From JANXQG01 sp963709175 (lineage in GTDB: Bacteria; Planctomycetota; Planctomycetia; Pirellulales; Thermoguttaceae), in contig CAVPVK010000010.1 in NCBI GenBank assembly GCA_963709175.1, positions 1-64,000 of the forward strand: a DNA stretch of 64,000 nucleotides, written 5' to 3'. Positions within the stretch are counted from its first letter, which is position 1. The number at the start of each line of letters is the position of its first letter. The notes beneath the pieces are model-generated. The model saw only the letters and a list, made by a program, of their open reading frames with translations, was not told where the DNA came from and ran no database searches. Shown piece after piece: positions 18,180 to 29,100 of the stretch. The position numbers and the translations under genes were made by a program.

Positions 18180-18983
18180 ATGGGCACTGCCCGCCAGTTG
18201 CTAGAATCGGCTGGTGCATTTCAACCGGCCAGCACATATATGTCGCTCTTCACATTGAACATCGATGGACTGTCGGCGCTGCTCAATGTGGATGCCGCGG
18301 AATTGGAGACCGTACATCTGCCCCTTCTCCGCGAGTGGGAGAGTCGGTGGCGGCATTGCCGGGGAAGGTTCATCGTGCTGCTTGCCGGGCCACCCGGCGC
18401 GGGCAAGACGGCACTCGCGGGACTTTGGGAGCAACTCGCGAGGCAAGGCTGCATCGCGGCGCCCGTGCAGTCGCTGCCGATGGACGGCTTCCACTATCCA
18501 AACCGCGTGCTGGACTCCGAGACTACGATCGTCGATGGTATGGAAATGCCACTGCGCCGCATCAAGGGCCGGCCAGAGACCTTCGACCTGGCCGCGTTGC
18601 GAATGGCGCCGGGCGCGATGCGAGCGGGAAAGACGCTGCAATGGCCGCACTACAACCGAACCCACCACGACCCGGTTCCCGACGCCATCCCGGTGTTCAT
18701 CGACGGCATTCTCGTCGTGGAAGGGCTATATTTGTTGCTCGACCTGCCGGTGTGGCGTTCGCTCCGCGACGAGGCCGACTTCGGCGTGTTCTTGGATTGC
18801 CCGGAAGCCGTGACTCGCGGTGATCTTCTCGCGCGGAAATCCACGCAAGGTCGATCCCTTGCGGATGCCGCAGCCCACTACGACCTCGTAGATCATTACG
18901 CCTGGCAGTTATTGACCCGACACCGTCAGGGGGTCGATCGGCTCATTCGTGTGATGGCCGGTCGGCGACTGGAGATTGGCTAG
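18180..18983 (+). CDS. P-loop kinase of the uridine-kinase/YggC type
   Basis: Up to 267 aa. The likely core start is ATG 18240 (MSLFTLNIDGLSALL). Walker A GPPGAGKTALAG, then a phosphoribulokinase/uridine-kinase pattern: LPMDGFHYPN, RIKGRPETFDLAALR, WPHYNRTHHDPVPDAIPVFIDG, and EGLYLLLDLPVWRSLRDEADFGVFLDCPE. The acceptor is unknown; relatives are annotated as nucleoside- or sugar-kinase-like. It lies next to a fructan regulator, so a sugar substrate is conceivable, but it is on the opposite strand and its 3' end overlaps the regulator's 3' end by 75 bases. Confidence 0.7.
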   Translation: MGTARQLLESAGAFQPASTYMSLFTLNIDGLSALLNVDAAELETVHLPLLREWESRWRHCRGRFIVLLAGPPGAGKTALAGLWEQLARQGCIAAPVQSLPMDGFHYPNRVLDSETTIVDGMEMPLRRIKGRPETFDLAALRMAPGAMRAGKTLQWPHYNRTHHDPVPDAIPVFIDGILVVEGLYLLLDLPVWRSLRDEADFGVFLDCPEAVTRGDLLARKSTQGRSLADAAAHYDLVDHYAWQLLTRHRQGVDRLIRVMAGRRLEIG

Positions 18984-20087
18984 GGGGGCTTCCACCGCTC
19001 CGCAAGAATGCCGCACGATGAGTTTGCAATCGACCAGAATGTCACGGGCCGACATGTTCGGCCTCGCGATCCGCTGCATCATCGCGGCAAAGGCCGCCGC
19101 CCCTATTTCCCGACAAGGCTGACGCAAAGTTGTCAACGGCACGGAAAGCAGGTCCGAATGCCTGGCATCGTCGATCCCCACCACGCGGATATCGCCGGGA
19201 ATGGATAGCCCCGCACGGAGAAGGCCCTGCATCAACCGGCCGGCCGTCACGTCGTTGGCACAAACGACAGCCTCCGGACGCGATTGGACCAAGCACTGGA
19301 TGAAGTCGGTATCAGCCGGATTGCCGCGACGGATCCAGGAAGGATCGAACGAAAGGCCGGCACCCAGCAAGGCGTCGCGCCAACCAAGAATCCGGGCCTC
19401 GACAGTCGGCGCGGATCCGAGTCGGGCAATAAAATGGACCGTCTGGCATCCCAAATCGAGCAAGTGCCGAGTCACCAGGCAGCCTGCCCGGCGGTTGTCG
19501 ATTCCCACCAGATCGAACTTGCTGCGCTGCGGATAATTGACCAGGTCGCGGTCCAGGAGCACGACGGGCAGACCCGCCTTATCCAATAGTGCGGCAATCT
19601 CACTGTTGGTTTGCTCCATTTGCGGCGACAACTCGACAGGGGCGAAAAACACCCCAGCCACCGCTTGGTTGATATATTGTCGGCACAGTTGCATGGCGGC
19701 CCGATCCTGCTCTTCCATGGGATCGGCTGATGAGTTTCCCCAGAGCAGCGTGAAGTTGCTAGCCTGCATTTCACGGGCGATTTCCGCGCAAATCGGTTCG
19801 AAGATCTCGGTATTGCCTAGTCCCGGGATCAGTAGCCCGAACATCTTGCTGCGCAAGGGGTTGGGACTCTTGATATAGGTCCCGGAGCCGACGCGACGTT
19901 CCACCAGTCCGGCGGTCTCAAGGTCGCGCATTGCGCGGGCCACCGTAGGCCGCGAAGTCTCGAAACGCCGGCAGAGTGCCACTTCGCTGGGAAGGCGCTC
20001 GCCCGAGGCGAACTTTCCCGCCATAATTCGTTCATGGATATGTTCGAAAACTTGGCGGTGTTTGGGCTTATGACTGGCGTCGATCAT
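18909..20087 (-). CDS. GntR/LacI hybrid transcription regulator (AraR-like)
   Basis: 392 aa. N-terminal GntR winged helix (about residues 8-75: VFEHIHERIMAGKFASGERLPSEVAL, SRPTVARAMRDLETAGLVER), then a LacI-type periplasmic-binding fold (FGLLIPGLGNTEIFEPICAEI, FDLVGIDNRRAGCLVTRHLL, PEAVVCANDVTAGRL, RVVGIDDARHSDLLSVPLTTLRQP). This architecture is that of AraR-type sugar-responsive repressors. It is divergent from the fructan gene cluster across 190 bases holding a promoter and a palindrome, so it probably represses that cluster and is released by a fructose-derived sugar. The C-terminal tail after about residue 370 is low quality and overlaps the kinase gene. Confidence 0.85.
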   Translation of the reverse strand: MIDASHKPKHRQVFEHIHERIMAGKFASGERLPSEVALCRRFETSRPTVARAMRDLETAGLVERRVGSGTYIKSPNPLRSKMFGLLIPGLGNTEIFEPICAEIAREMQASNFTLLWGNSSADPMEEQDRAAMQLCRQYINQAVAGVFFAPVELSPQMEQTNSEIAALLDKAGLPVVLLDRDLVNYPQRSKFDLVGIDNRRAGCLVTRHLLDLGCQTVHFIARLGSAPTVEARILGWRDALLGAGLSFDPSWIRRGNPADTDFIQCLVQSRPEAVVCANDVTAGRLMQGLLRAGLSIPGDIRVVGIDDARHSDLLSVPLTTLRQPCREIGAAAFAAMMQRIARPNMSARDILVDCKLIVRHSCGAVEAPLANLQSPTGHHTNEPIDPLTVSGQ

Positions 20088-20166
20088 CGTAGCTGAGGGG
20101 GGGCCGAAGGAAGAGCTTCCACAAATCTGATATTACAACTTCTTGAAATTGGCGTCAACCGCTTTC

Positions 20167-20195
20167 TTGCGGATTTTGTAAAGCACTGCTATAGT
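20167..20195 (+). promoter_or_regulatory. Candidate promoter of the fructan cluster
   Basis: -35 TTGCGG (20167-20172) and -10 TATAGT (20190-20195) with an exact 17-base spacer, about 80 bases upstream of the giant repeat-protein start. Confidence 0.5.
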
Positions 20196-20214
20196 GCGTC
20201 TATCCTCTGGGTGC

Positions 20215-20241
20215 GAAACACAAAACCTATGCGTGTGTTTC
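20215..20241. promoter_or_regulatory. Operator-like inverted repeat
   Basis: GAAACACA (20215-20222) and TGTGTTTC (20234-20241) pair perfectly across 11 bases. It would start about 20 bases after the predicted -10, so a bound repressor would block initiation or early elongation. The best candidate ligand is the divergent GntR/LacI hybrid. Confidence 0.45.
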
Positions 20242-20277
20242 TCTTTCTTGACAGTCAATGATGGGAGTTGAAGTTTC

Positions 20278-23200
20278 ATGAATTACCGATTCAATATCCA
20301 TATCCATTTACCACAGGCCCTTTTACTGGCGTTTACGTTACTCTCCGGGTCGGCTCGGGCCGATCAACTTTGGACCAACGACACCGGAAACTTTTCTTGG
20401 GACGACACGTCACTGAATTGGAGCGGTGCCGCTTGGACGCCGGGGGCTAACGCCGCCTTCGGGGGACCGGGCGTCGGCACGATCAATGTCGCCGGGCAAC
20501 AGTCCGTGGGAAATCTGACCTTCACCGCCGCAGGCTACACGCTTGAGGGCGGCATGCTGTCGATGGCGGGCAACTTCGGGGTTTTTGGCAGCGCCAGCGC
20601 GACCGTCGACTCGGCCGTCTCCAGCAGTGGCATCCTCGTGTTGGATAGCTCCTATGTCGGGCAAATGACTTTCGGGGGCGCCGTGAACGTGGCCGGGTTT
20701 CAGGTCAACGGCGGCACGGCGATAATCAACGGTACTCTCAACTCGGCCGACGGATACTTCTATGTTGGCAATGGAGACGCCAACAACGGCGGCGACGGTC
20801 CCAACTCCAACGCGAACACGATGATCATCGGCAACGCGGCCCAGGTCAATATCACCGGCAATCTGGGCGATGCGTTCGTCATTGGCCGCGATAGTGATCA
20901 GGGCACAGTCACCCAGAACGGTGGTGCGCTCAACTTCAACCCTGGCAACGGGTCTTCTTTGCTGGTTGCCGCCGGGCCAGCCACGGGCACCTATAATATG
21001 AATGGCGGCACGCTCAATGTGAACGGAAACTTGTTGGGTGTCGGCAGTTATGGCGGCAAGGGGTCTTTCAATCAGTCCGCTGGATTGATCACAGCCGGCG
21101 GTATCACGGTTGGCATGACCGGCGGCAATGGCATATTGCTGCAATCCGGCGGGACCATCACCACCGGCAATCTCGACCTGCAAAGCGGAACGGTCTCCGT
21201 AACCAGCCCGACCGCCGTCGTCACCGTTGCCAATGGTTGGAACCAGGGGTTCCAGGTCGGCGACGGCGCCGCGGGCACGTTCAACCTCTCAGCGGGCCTG
21301 ATCACGGTCCACGACTTCACCATCGGCACAAACGGTGGAACCGGCGTCTTCAATCAATCGGGCGGCACGATCAACTCCAGCGACTTTTTCTCCACGGGGC
21401 TGGTCAACAACGGAACGGCCACTTACAACATGACTGGCGGCGTTTTCAACGAGGCAGGCGACTTCACCCTTTGCGAGACATCCAACCAGACCTGCGCCAT
21501 GTATCAGTCGGGCGGCGTGGTCAATCTCAACGGCAACAATGTCTTCGTGGGCCGATCGACCGTCGGAAAAGGCGTCTACTCGATCAGCGGCGGAACATTG
21601 AACCAAACGTCGGGCGGCGGCAATGTGCAAATCGGCGGCGCGAATGCCGGCGCCGCCGGTGAGATGGATGTCAGCGGCAGCGGTTCGGTCAGCATTGCCG
21701 CGGGCACGATGTACGTCGGCAACAACAGCACTCCGGGCGTATTGACCGTCAGCCAGTCGGGCTCATTTTCTGCCAACAATATGCAGTTGGGGCTCAACGG
21801 CGGGACGGGCACGATCGTTGTCAGCGGCGGCCAATTCACTCTCGGCAATGGAAGCTACCTGGCGATGGGACTGGGCGGCGGCAATGCCACGGCCAGCGTT
21901 TACATGCTCGGCGGCGCGATGAGCCTCGGCTTCCTCTCTGTACACGAAAACTCGACGGCGGCCAGCAGTACATTTTATCAAACTGGCGGCACGGTGACCA
22001 TGAACAGTACCAACGGCATTGCCGTGGGGCGAAGCGGTGGCGGCACCGGCTACTACAGCATGTCGGGCGGCTTGTTCAACGTCGGCACCAATGATTTGAA
22101 CCTCAGCATTGACAATTACAACGGTAACTCAGGTGAAACTGGCGTGCTGAACCTCAGCGGCGGATCGATCGTGCAATCCGGCATCTATGGAGTGCATCTT
22201 TCCGTAGACGGGAATTCCAATAGCACGGTCAATCAGACCGGCGGCTTTCTGGGCATTTCCAGCACGTCCATCGACGGTCTCGGTGTCGGTTGGAACGGTT
22301 CGAGCCAGGGCACGTACAACCTGGCCGGCGGCGTTCTACGGACCAACAAAGTGCAATCCCAGGCTGGCGCCAATGGCACTTTCAATTTCAACGGCGGTAC
22401 GCTGCAGGCCGACGCCAACAATGCCGACTTCATGCAGGGGTTGACCTCCGCCGTCGTGCAGAGTGGCGGCGCGGTAATCGACACCAACGGCCAGAACATC
22501 ACCATCGCCCAACCGCTTGTGGCTCCCAACGTCTCCGACAGCGGGGCGGTGACGATCGCCGTCACTAGCGGCGGCTCGGGCTATGTGGCCCCGCCCACGG
22601 TGACGGTCAGCGGCGGCTCGGGCACACCCGCTACGGCAATCGCGAACCTCGATGGCAACGGCCACGTCGCAAGTATAACCATCGCCAATCCTGGCGATTA
22701 CACCAACCTGACCAACGTTGCGGTCAACTTCAGCGGTGGCTTTGGCACAGCCGCCAGTGGCGCGGCTGCCGCGGCAACAGTCAATTTCGCCAATCTTACG
22801 AGCGGCGGCCTGACGAAGGTCGGCAGCGGCGCCCTCACTTTGACCGCGGCCAACACTTACACGGGCAACACGGCCGTGAACGCTGGGACACTCTGTCTCA
22901 ATGGCGTCAACGCGACCGCCTCCATCACGGTAGCCGGCGGGGCCGCACTGAGCGGGACCGGCTCGGCACCAGCAGCTACCGTCAACGTGGCCGCTGGCGG
23001 CACGCTCGACTTCAGCCAGAACGCTGGCGCCGTGTTTGCCGTCGGCGGGCTGAACTTCGCGGGCGGCAGCGCCATCAATGTCGGTGCGCTGGCAGACTAT
23101 GTGTCCAATCCGGTCTTGAGTGCGGGGACGATCAGCGCGTCGAATTCGGTTGCCATCAACGCGAACCTCGGCAGCACGACCGTCCTTCCGGGAACCTACG

Positions 23201-26104
23201 ACCTGATCGGGTACGGCGGCTCGATCGGCGGCAGCGGATCGGCGGCATTCCATGTCGCGATAAGCGGCCTGGGAAGCAGGCAGACTGCGACTGTGGTCGA
23301 TAGCAACAATCAAATCGACATTGTCGTCAGCGGAGCGACACCCTATTGGAACGGAACAGCGTCTGACTGGCTGGCGACCAATGCCTGGACGCTCCAGCCC
23401 AGCAATACGCTGACGACCTACCAGGCTGGCGATGCTGACATCTTTGATGATGCAAATAATATTGCGTCTAATGGCAACGTATCGCTCAATAGAGGCAACA
23501 TCGCGCCGGCGAGCGTGACCTTCCTCAACAATGCGTTGGCATACAGCTTGAGCGGAAGCTACGGTATAACCGGTACGAGCAGCCTGGCGATTATCGGCGG
23601 CGGCGTGGTGACGATCTCCGACTCCAACAGCTATAGCGGTGGCACGATCCTGAACGCCGGCGCGTTGAACGTCAACAATGCCTCGGCCTTGGGAAGCGGC
23701 CCTCTGTCGATCTCGGGCGGTACGATCGACAACACCAGTGGCGCGTCCGTGACGCTTTCCACCAACAATCCCCAGACATGGAGCGGCAGTTTCACATTCC
23801 AGGGCAGCAATCCCCTCAATTTGGCGCGGGGGCGGTGACGGTCAGCGGGTCATTGCAAACCGTTACGGTTTCCGGCAGCACGCTGACCGTAGACGGCCCG
23901 ATTTCTGCGGCAAATTCGCTCTTAACTGTAAGCGGCGGCGGCGTTCTGGCGTTAACGGGCAACAACACTATCGGCGCCACGAACGTCACGGGCGGCGTTC
24001 TCATTTCCAGCGGCAGCAGTTCCCTGGGCCCAACCACGGTCAACAATGCTACGCTTCTGCTCAGCGGCAACAACACCCTCGGCGCTACTGCGGTCCAAGG
24101 CAACGGGTCGCTCGTCGCCGCGGGCAACACCACTTTCGCGGGCCTGCAGGCAAATGGCGGCGGAACGGTCCTCGTATCGGGAAGCGTGAACGTGGCCAGC
24201 GGCTACTTCTACATTGGCAACGGCGGCACCAACAACGGTGCCTATGACACTTCCGGCACGATGACCATCAACAGTGGCGCTACGTTGAACGTTACAGGCA
24301 ACCTGGGTGACAACTTCGTCGTCGGCCGCGATTCCGGTTCGGGAGTCGTCAATCAGAATGGCGGGCTGTTCAACTACAATCCCACCAATGGCGACTTCTT
24401 CGTCGGCGCCAGCAACAACGCGGCCACCAGCGCCACGTACAACATGAACGGCGGCACATTGAACCTTAACGGTAAGACGCTCGACGTCGGCTTCGGCGCC
24501 GGCGCAGGGGCGAGCGGCGCGATGAACCAGGCCGGCGGCATAGTGGCAAACGCGGGGACGCTCAAAGTCGGCGTCGGCATCGGCGGCGGCACGTACAATC
24601 TGACCGGCGGGCAGGTCACGGTTGGCGCGGGTGGAATCGTCGGTGCTTCGAGCTATACGATCAATCTGGGTGGCGGTACCGTCGCCGCCGCCGCCAACTG
24701 GTCGTCGGCCGCGGCCATGACCCTGACGGGGATCAACGGCAACGCGACTTTCGATACGACCGGCGGGTCCATATCCTTGAGCGGCCCCTTGAGCGGCGCC
24801 GGTGGCCTGCAAAAGGTCGGGCCCGGCGTACTTTCACTCACGGCCAGCGCAACCTTTGCCGGCCCGACGATCGTGGCTGGAGGGACGTTGAAGCTGGCGC
24901 CGGGCAATCTGCCTGGGGGAACAGTGGCCTACTACAACTTCAGCAATCCGGGTAATCTCGGTTTCGATGCCAGCGGAAATGGTAACAACCTGGTGACCGG
25001 CACGGGCTCTCCAACTTACTCCGCGAGCGGCGTCTTCGGCGGCGGCGCGCTCAGCCTGGACGGCGCTTCGACGCTCGTGGCCAACGCCTTTCCCACGGGA
25101 GTCCCGACCGGCGGCAGCCCCTTCACCATCGCGGTCTGGGAGCAGTCGGCGCCTGGCAATGCCGCCAATGCCGGCTTCGTTGGCTGGGGAACCAACTCCA
25201 ACAACGAGACAAACAACCTCCGCCTGGACGGGCCCAACGCCGTTTCGGACTACTTTTACAACAACGACCTCGTGGCGAACACCAGCGCCAATCTGATGGA
25301 TGGAACGTGGCATTTCATCGTCGCAACCTACGATGGCACCACAGAAACGATTTATGCGGATGGAACGCCGCTCTCGCCGTCGCGAACCAATTTCACGGCT
25401 CTAACGTGCAAGCGGCAAACTTCGTCGTCGGCAAGACAACCGCCGACGTCAATTTTACGGGCCTGTTGGACGACCTGCTGATCGCCAATACGGCGCTCAG
25501 TTCGGCGCAAATCGCGGCCCTTTACAACTCGGGGGTCGGTAACGGAGGCAGCAGTAACATCCTGCCCGCCACGACGGCCTTGAAGGTCGCCAGCGGCGGC
25601 ACGCTCGATCTGAACGGCGCGTGGCAGCAGGTGGCCTCGCTCAGCGACGCCGCGCCGGGATCGGGCGGAAGTATAATCAACAGCAACCTGGAAGCACCGG
25701 CGGTCCTCACCATCAGCCCCACGGGTGGATCGACGACTTTCAGCGGGTCAATCGAAGGCGGCGGCACGCTGGGATCGCTGGGCCTGGTGCTCTCCGGCCC
25801 GGGCACCCTGGTCTTAAGCGGCAGCAACAGCTATGAAGGAGGCACAACCGTGGCCGAGGGGACGCTGATTGTGGCAACGGGCGGGGCCCTGCCCACCGGA
25901 ACGAGCTTGACGGTGGGCGCGGGTGGCACATTTGTGTTCGACCCTTCGGAGGCGGGGACGCCGTTGGCGCAGGCCGCCGCCGAGTCGAGCGCGAACGGCG
26001 TGGCGGCGGTACCCGAGCCAGGGGCAATCGCGCTGCTCCTGGCGGCCCTCGGGATCGCAATGCTCCGTCGCCGCCTGGTTCACCGGCGGAGATCGTTGGG
26101 TTAA
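20278..26104 (+). CDS. Giant repeat protein with LamG-like domain and PEP-CTERM tail (two frame breaks)
   Basis: About 1940 aa when joined. A signal peptide (ending near SARA|D) is followed by an N-terminal WTNDTGNFSWDDTSLNWSG motif. Then come dozens of Gly/Asn/Ser/Thr-rich beta-strand repeats of the autotransporter-associated type (patterns like YNMNGGTLNVNG, GALTLTAANTYTGNT, GAGAVTVSGSL). A LamG/concanavalin-like domain lies around 24919-25530 (YNFSNPGNLGFDASGNGNNL, NLMDGTWHFIVATYDGT, VNFTGLLDDLLIANT). The end is VPEPGAIALLLAALGIAMLRRR, a PEP-CTERM exosortase sorting tail. The frame is lost near 23828 and near 25400; both look like loss of one base. Probably a surface-attached adhesive or fructan-binding scaffold; no enzymatic domain seen. 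Confidence 0.75.
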
Positions 26105-26108
26105 TCGA

Positions 26109-29100
26109 ATGCGAGCAAGGCAGACGACGTGTCCACGACGTTCTGAACAATGGTTCCGCGCGGCTTGCCTGCTTTTGAGCGGCATCGCCATGGCGGGATC
26201 CAGGCTTGCGCGGCGCAGTCCTCGTCCGATCCCTATCGTCCCAGCTTCCACATTACCGCGCCGGTCGGCTGGATCAACGATCCCAATGGGCTGATCGAGA
26301 CGCCCGACGACACCTACCAGTACTTTTATCAATACAATCCGACCGGTTACACTTGGGGAGACATCAATTGGGGCCACGCCACCAGCAGCAACATGCTTGA
26401 CTGGACAACACAGCCGGTGGCCCTCACCAACACCCTTTCCTATAACGTCGGAGGCTGCTTCACCGGCAGCGCGATCGAGAACTCCAGCGGCCAGTTGACC
26501 CTCGTCTACACGGCTGTGGATGCCAGCGGCAACGAAACGCAAGCCATTGCCACGGCCACGGACTCGACGAACCTCACTTTCACCGAGTATACCAGCAACC
26601 CAGTCATTTCCAGCCCCCCGCCGGGCGGCGACAGCGGCGACTTCCGCGATCCCAAAGTCTGGCAATACAATGGCACATACTACATGATTACCGGCTGGCG
26701 CAAAACGGCCTGGCCAGCACGTTCGTTTACAGCTCGTCGAACCTGGTGAACTGGACCTTTCGCAACCTTTGCTACCAAGACGGCAGCAGCGGGGCTTGGG
26801 AGTGCCCCAATCTCTTTCCCTTGGGCAGCAATGGACAGTATGTCTTGACGTACGGCGCCAACGGGTACGACGAGGCCTCCGTCGGCACGTTCAACTACCA
26901 GACATGCCAGTTCACGGCCCGGAATTCGCAAAAACTCGACTACGGCGAATTCTACGCCGGGCAGACCTTCGTCGATCAAAAGGGGCGGACGATCCTCGTG
27001 GGCTGGATTACCGGTTCCGACGGCACCGGGCCGACGTACGGCTGGCAGGGATATTTGAGCATTCCGCGCGTAATGAGCATCCTGCCCGACGGCACGATCA
27101 GCACGGAGCCCATTCCGGAAATCGCCTCTTTGCGGCAGAACCACCAGCAGTTCAATAACGTGAATGTGACCGCGGTGGGCAGCGGTTACCTGCCGACCGT
27201 CAGCGGCAACTGCATGCAATTGCTGGCCAACTTCAACCTGGCAACGACAACGGCCACAGACTTCGGCCTGGACCTCCTGGAATCGTCCAACGGCAGTCAG
27301 GCGGTGCAGGTCTACTACGACAAGACGAACCTCTATCTGAAGAGCAGTGACGGCACCTTCACCGCGCCGCTGAGCATGGCCACAATTGGCAACACGCTGT
27401 CACTGGACATTCTCGTCGACGCTTCAGTCGTCGAGGTCTTCGGCAACGATGGCCGCGTGGCCTTGACCGCCCGCGCTTTCAATGCCCCGACTAGCCTGGG
27501 CTACGACCTCTTTGCCACCGGCGGCTCGACGTCGTTGATCAGCCTCGACACGTACCAGTTGACCACCAATCCGCTGAAGACCTGGACGGGCGGCGGCAGC
27601 GACGCCAATTGGTCCACCGCCGCCAATTGGGCCGACGGGGTTGCGCCGGGACTCGGCGCTACGATCACGCTGGCCGGCTCCGGGCAAACGACCAACAACA
27701 ATCTCGACCCGACGAGCACTTACCTGGCCGGGCTGAGCTTCGCCGCGTCGGCGGGCAGCTTCACCGTGACGGGCAGCGCCATCTGGCTGCAAGGCCCCTT
27801 GAGCAACTTGAGCGCCAAACCGCAGACAATCCAGGCGCCCCTGGTCCTGGACGGCCAGAACGTCCCGGTCAACGCGGTGGGCGACGTGTACCTCAATGGG
27901 CCTGTTAGTCAGTTGGGGGGCAGTTTCGGCATCGTCAAGTTCGACGGCGGCACATTGTACCTCGGCGGTTCCAACAGCTACACCGGCGGCACGACAATCG
28001 CCGCGGGCAACCTGGTTTTCATGACGACCGCGGCCATTTCCGCCAGCGGAAAGATCCTCATCCAAAGCGGCGCGGCGCTGAATGCCACAGGGGCCTATGC
28101 CACGGTCCAAGCTTGGCTGGCCAGCGGAGCGATCGACCCCAGTTCCAGCGGCGCGATCGCCGTCGGCAGCAACGACAACGAGCACATTAACTTCGCGGGC
28201 TACAACTCGCTCTGCCTGGGGGCAGTTGCCGGTGGAGCGACCTTCAGCGGCACAATCACTCCAACCAACAACGTCTACCGCCTGGGCGGCGGCGGGCCGC
28301 TGACGGTGACGGCATCGCTGCCGGATGCCGCGGGCACGGAGCTGGTGGTCAGCGGGGCGGTCACGCTCGCCGCGAGCAACACCTATACTGGCGGCACCAA
28401 GGTCCTGACCTGCAGCACTCTCGAACTTGGCCAGCGGACTTCACTGTACAACGCCAACACGGGCGATTGGACCGCGGCCAATATCGTCGTTAACAGCGGC
28501 GCCACGCTGACGCTGGCTGTGGGCGGTCCGGGCCAGTTCACCGCCGCGGACGTGCAGCTCCTGGCGACCATGGGAAACTCCAATGGCGGTTTCCAGAGCG
28601 GCTCGTCGCTGGGGTTGGACACCAGCGGTGGAAGCCTTGCCTACGGCAACGCACTCGCCAATCCCAACGACGGCGGCAACGTGCTTTCGTTAGTCAAGCT
28701 GGGGACCAATACACTTTCTCTCAACGCCGCCGACACCTTCACGGGCACGACGTCGATCGCCGCCGGCGCGATCAGCCTGGGCAATGCGCAGGCCCTGCAG
28801 TACAGTACGGTGACCATCGTCCCCAACAACGGCCTGACCTTTGCCGCCGGCATCGTCGCGCCCACGCTCGGGGCGTTGGCGGGCAGCGGCAACCTGCTGC
28901 TGCAGAATGCCGCGGGAAACGCCGTCACGCTTGCCGTGGGCTCCAACGGCGCCTCGACGACCTACGGAGGTGTGTTGAGCGGCAGCGGCGGCCTGACGGT
29001 AGTCGGCAGCGCCACGCTGGTCCTGACGGGCGGCAACATCTACTCGGGTGGTACCACGGTCACCGCGGGCAGCCTGCAAATTGGGGCGGGCGGCACGGGC

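Noticed and set aside
22336..24812. Long minus-strand frames (325 and 286 codons) opposite the repeat protein
   Set aside because: Shadows of a Gly/Ala/Thr-rich repeat gene; no signal, fold or ribosome site.
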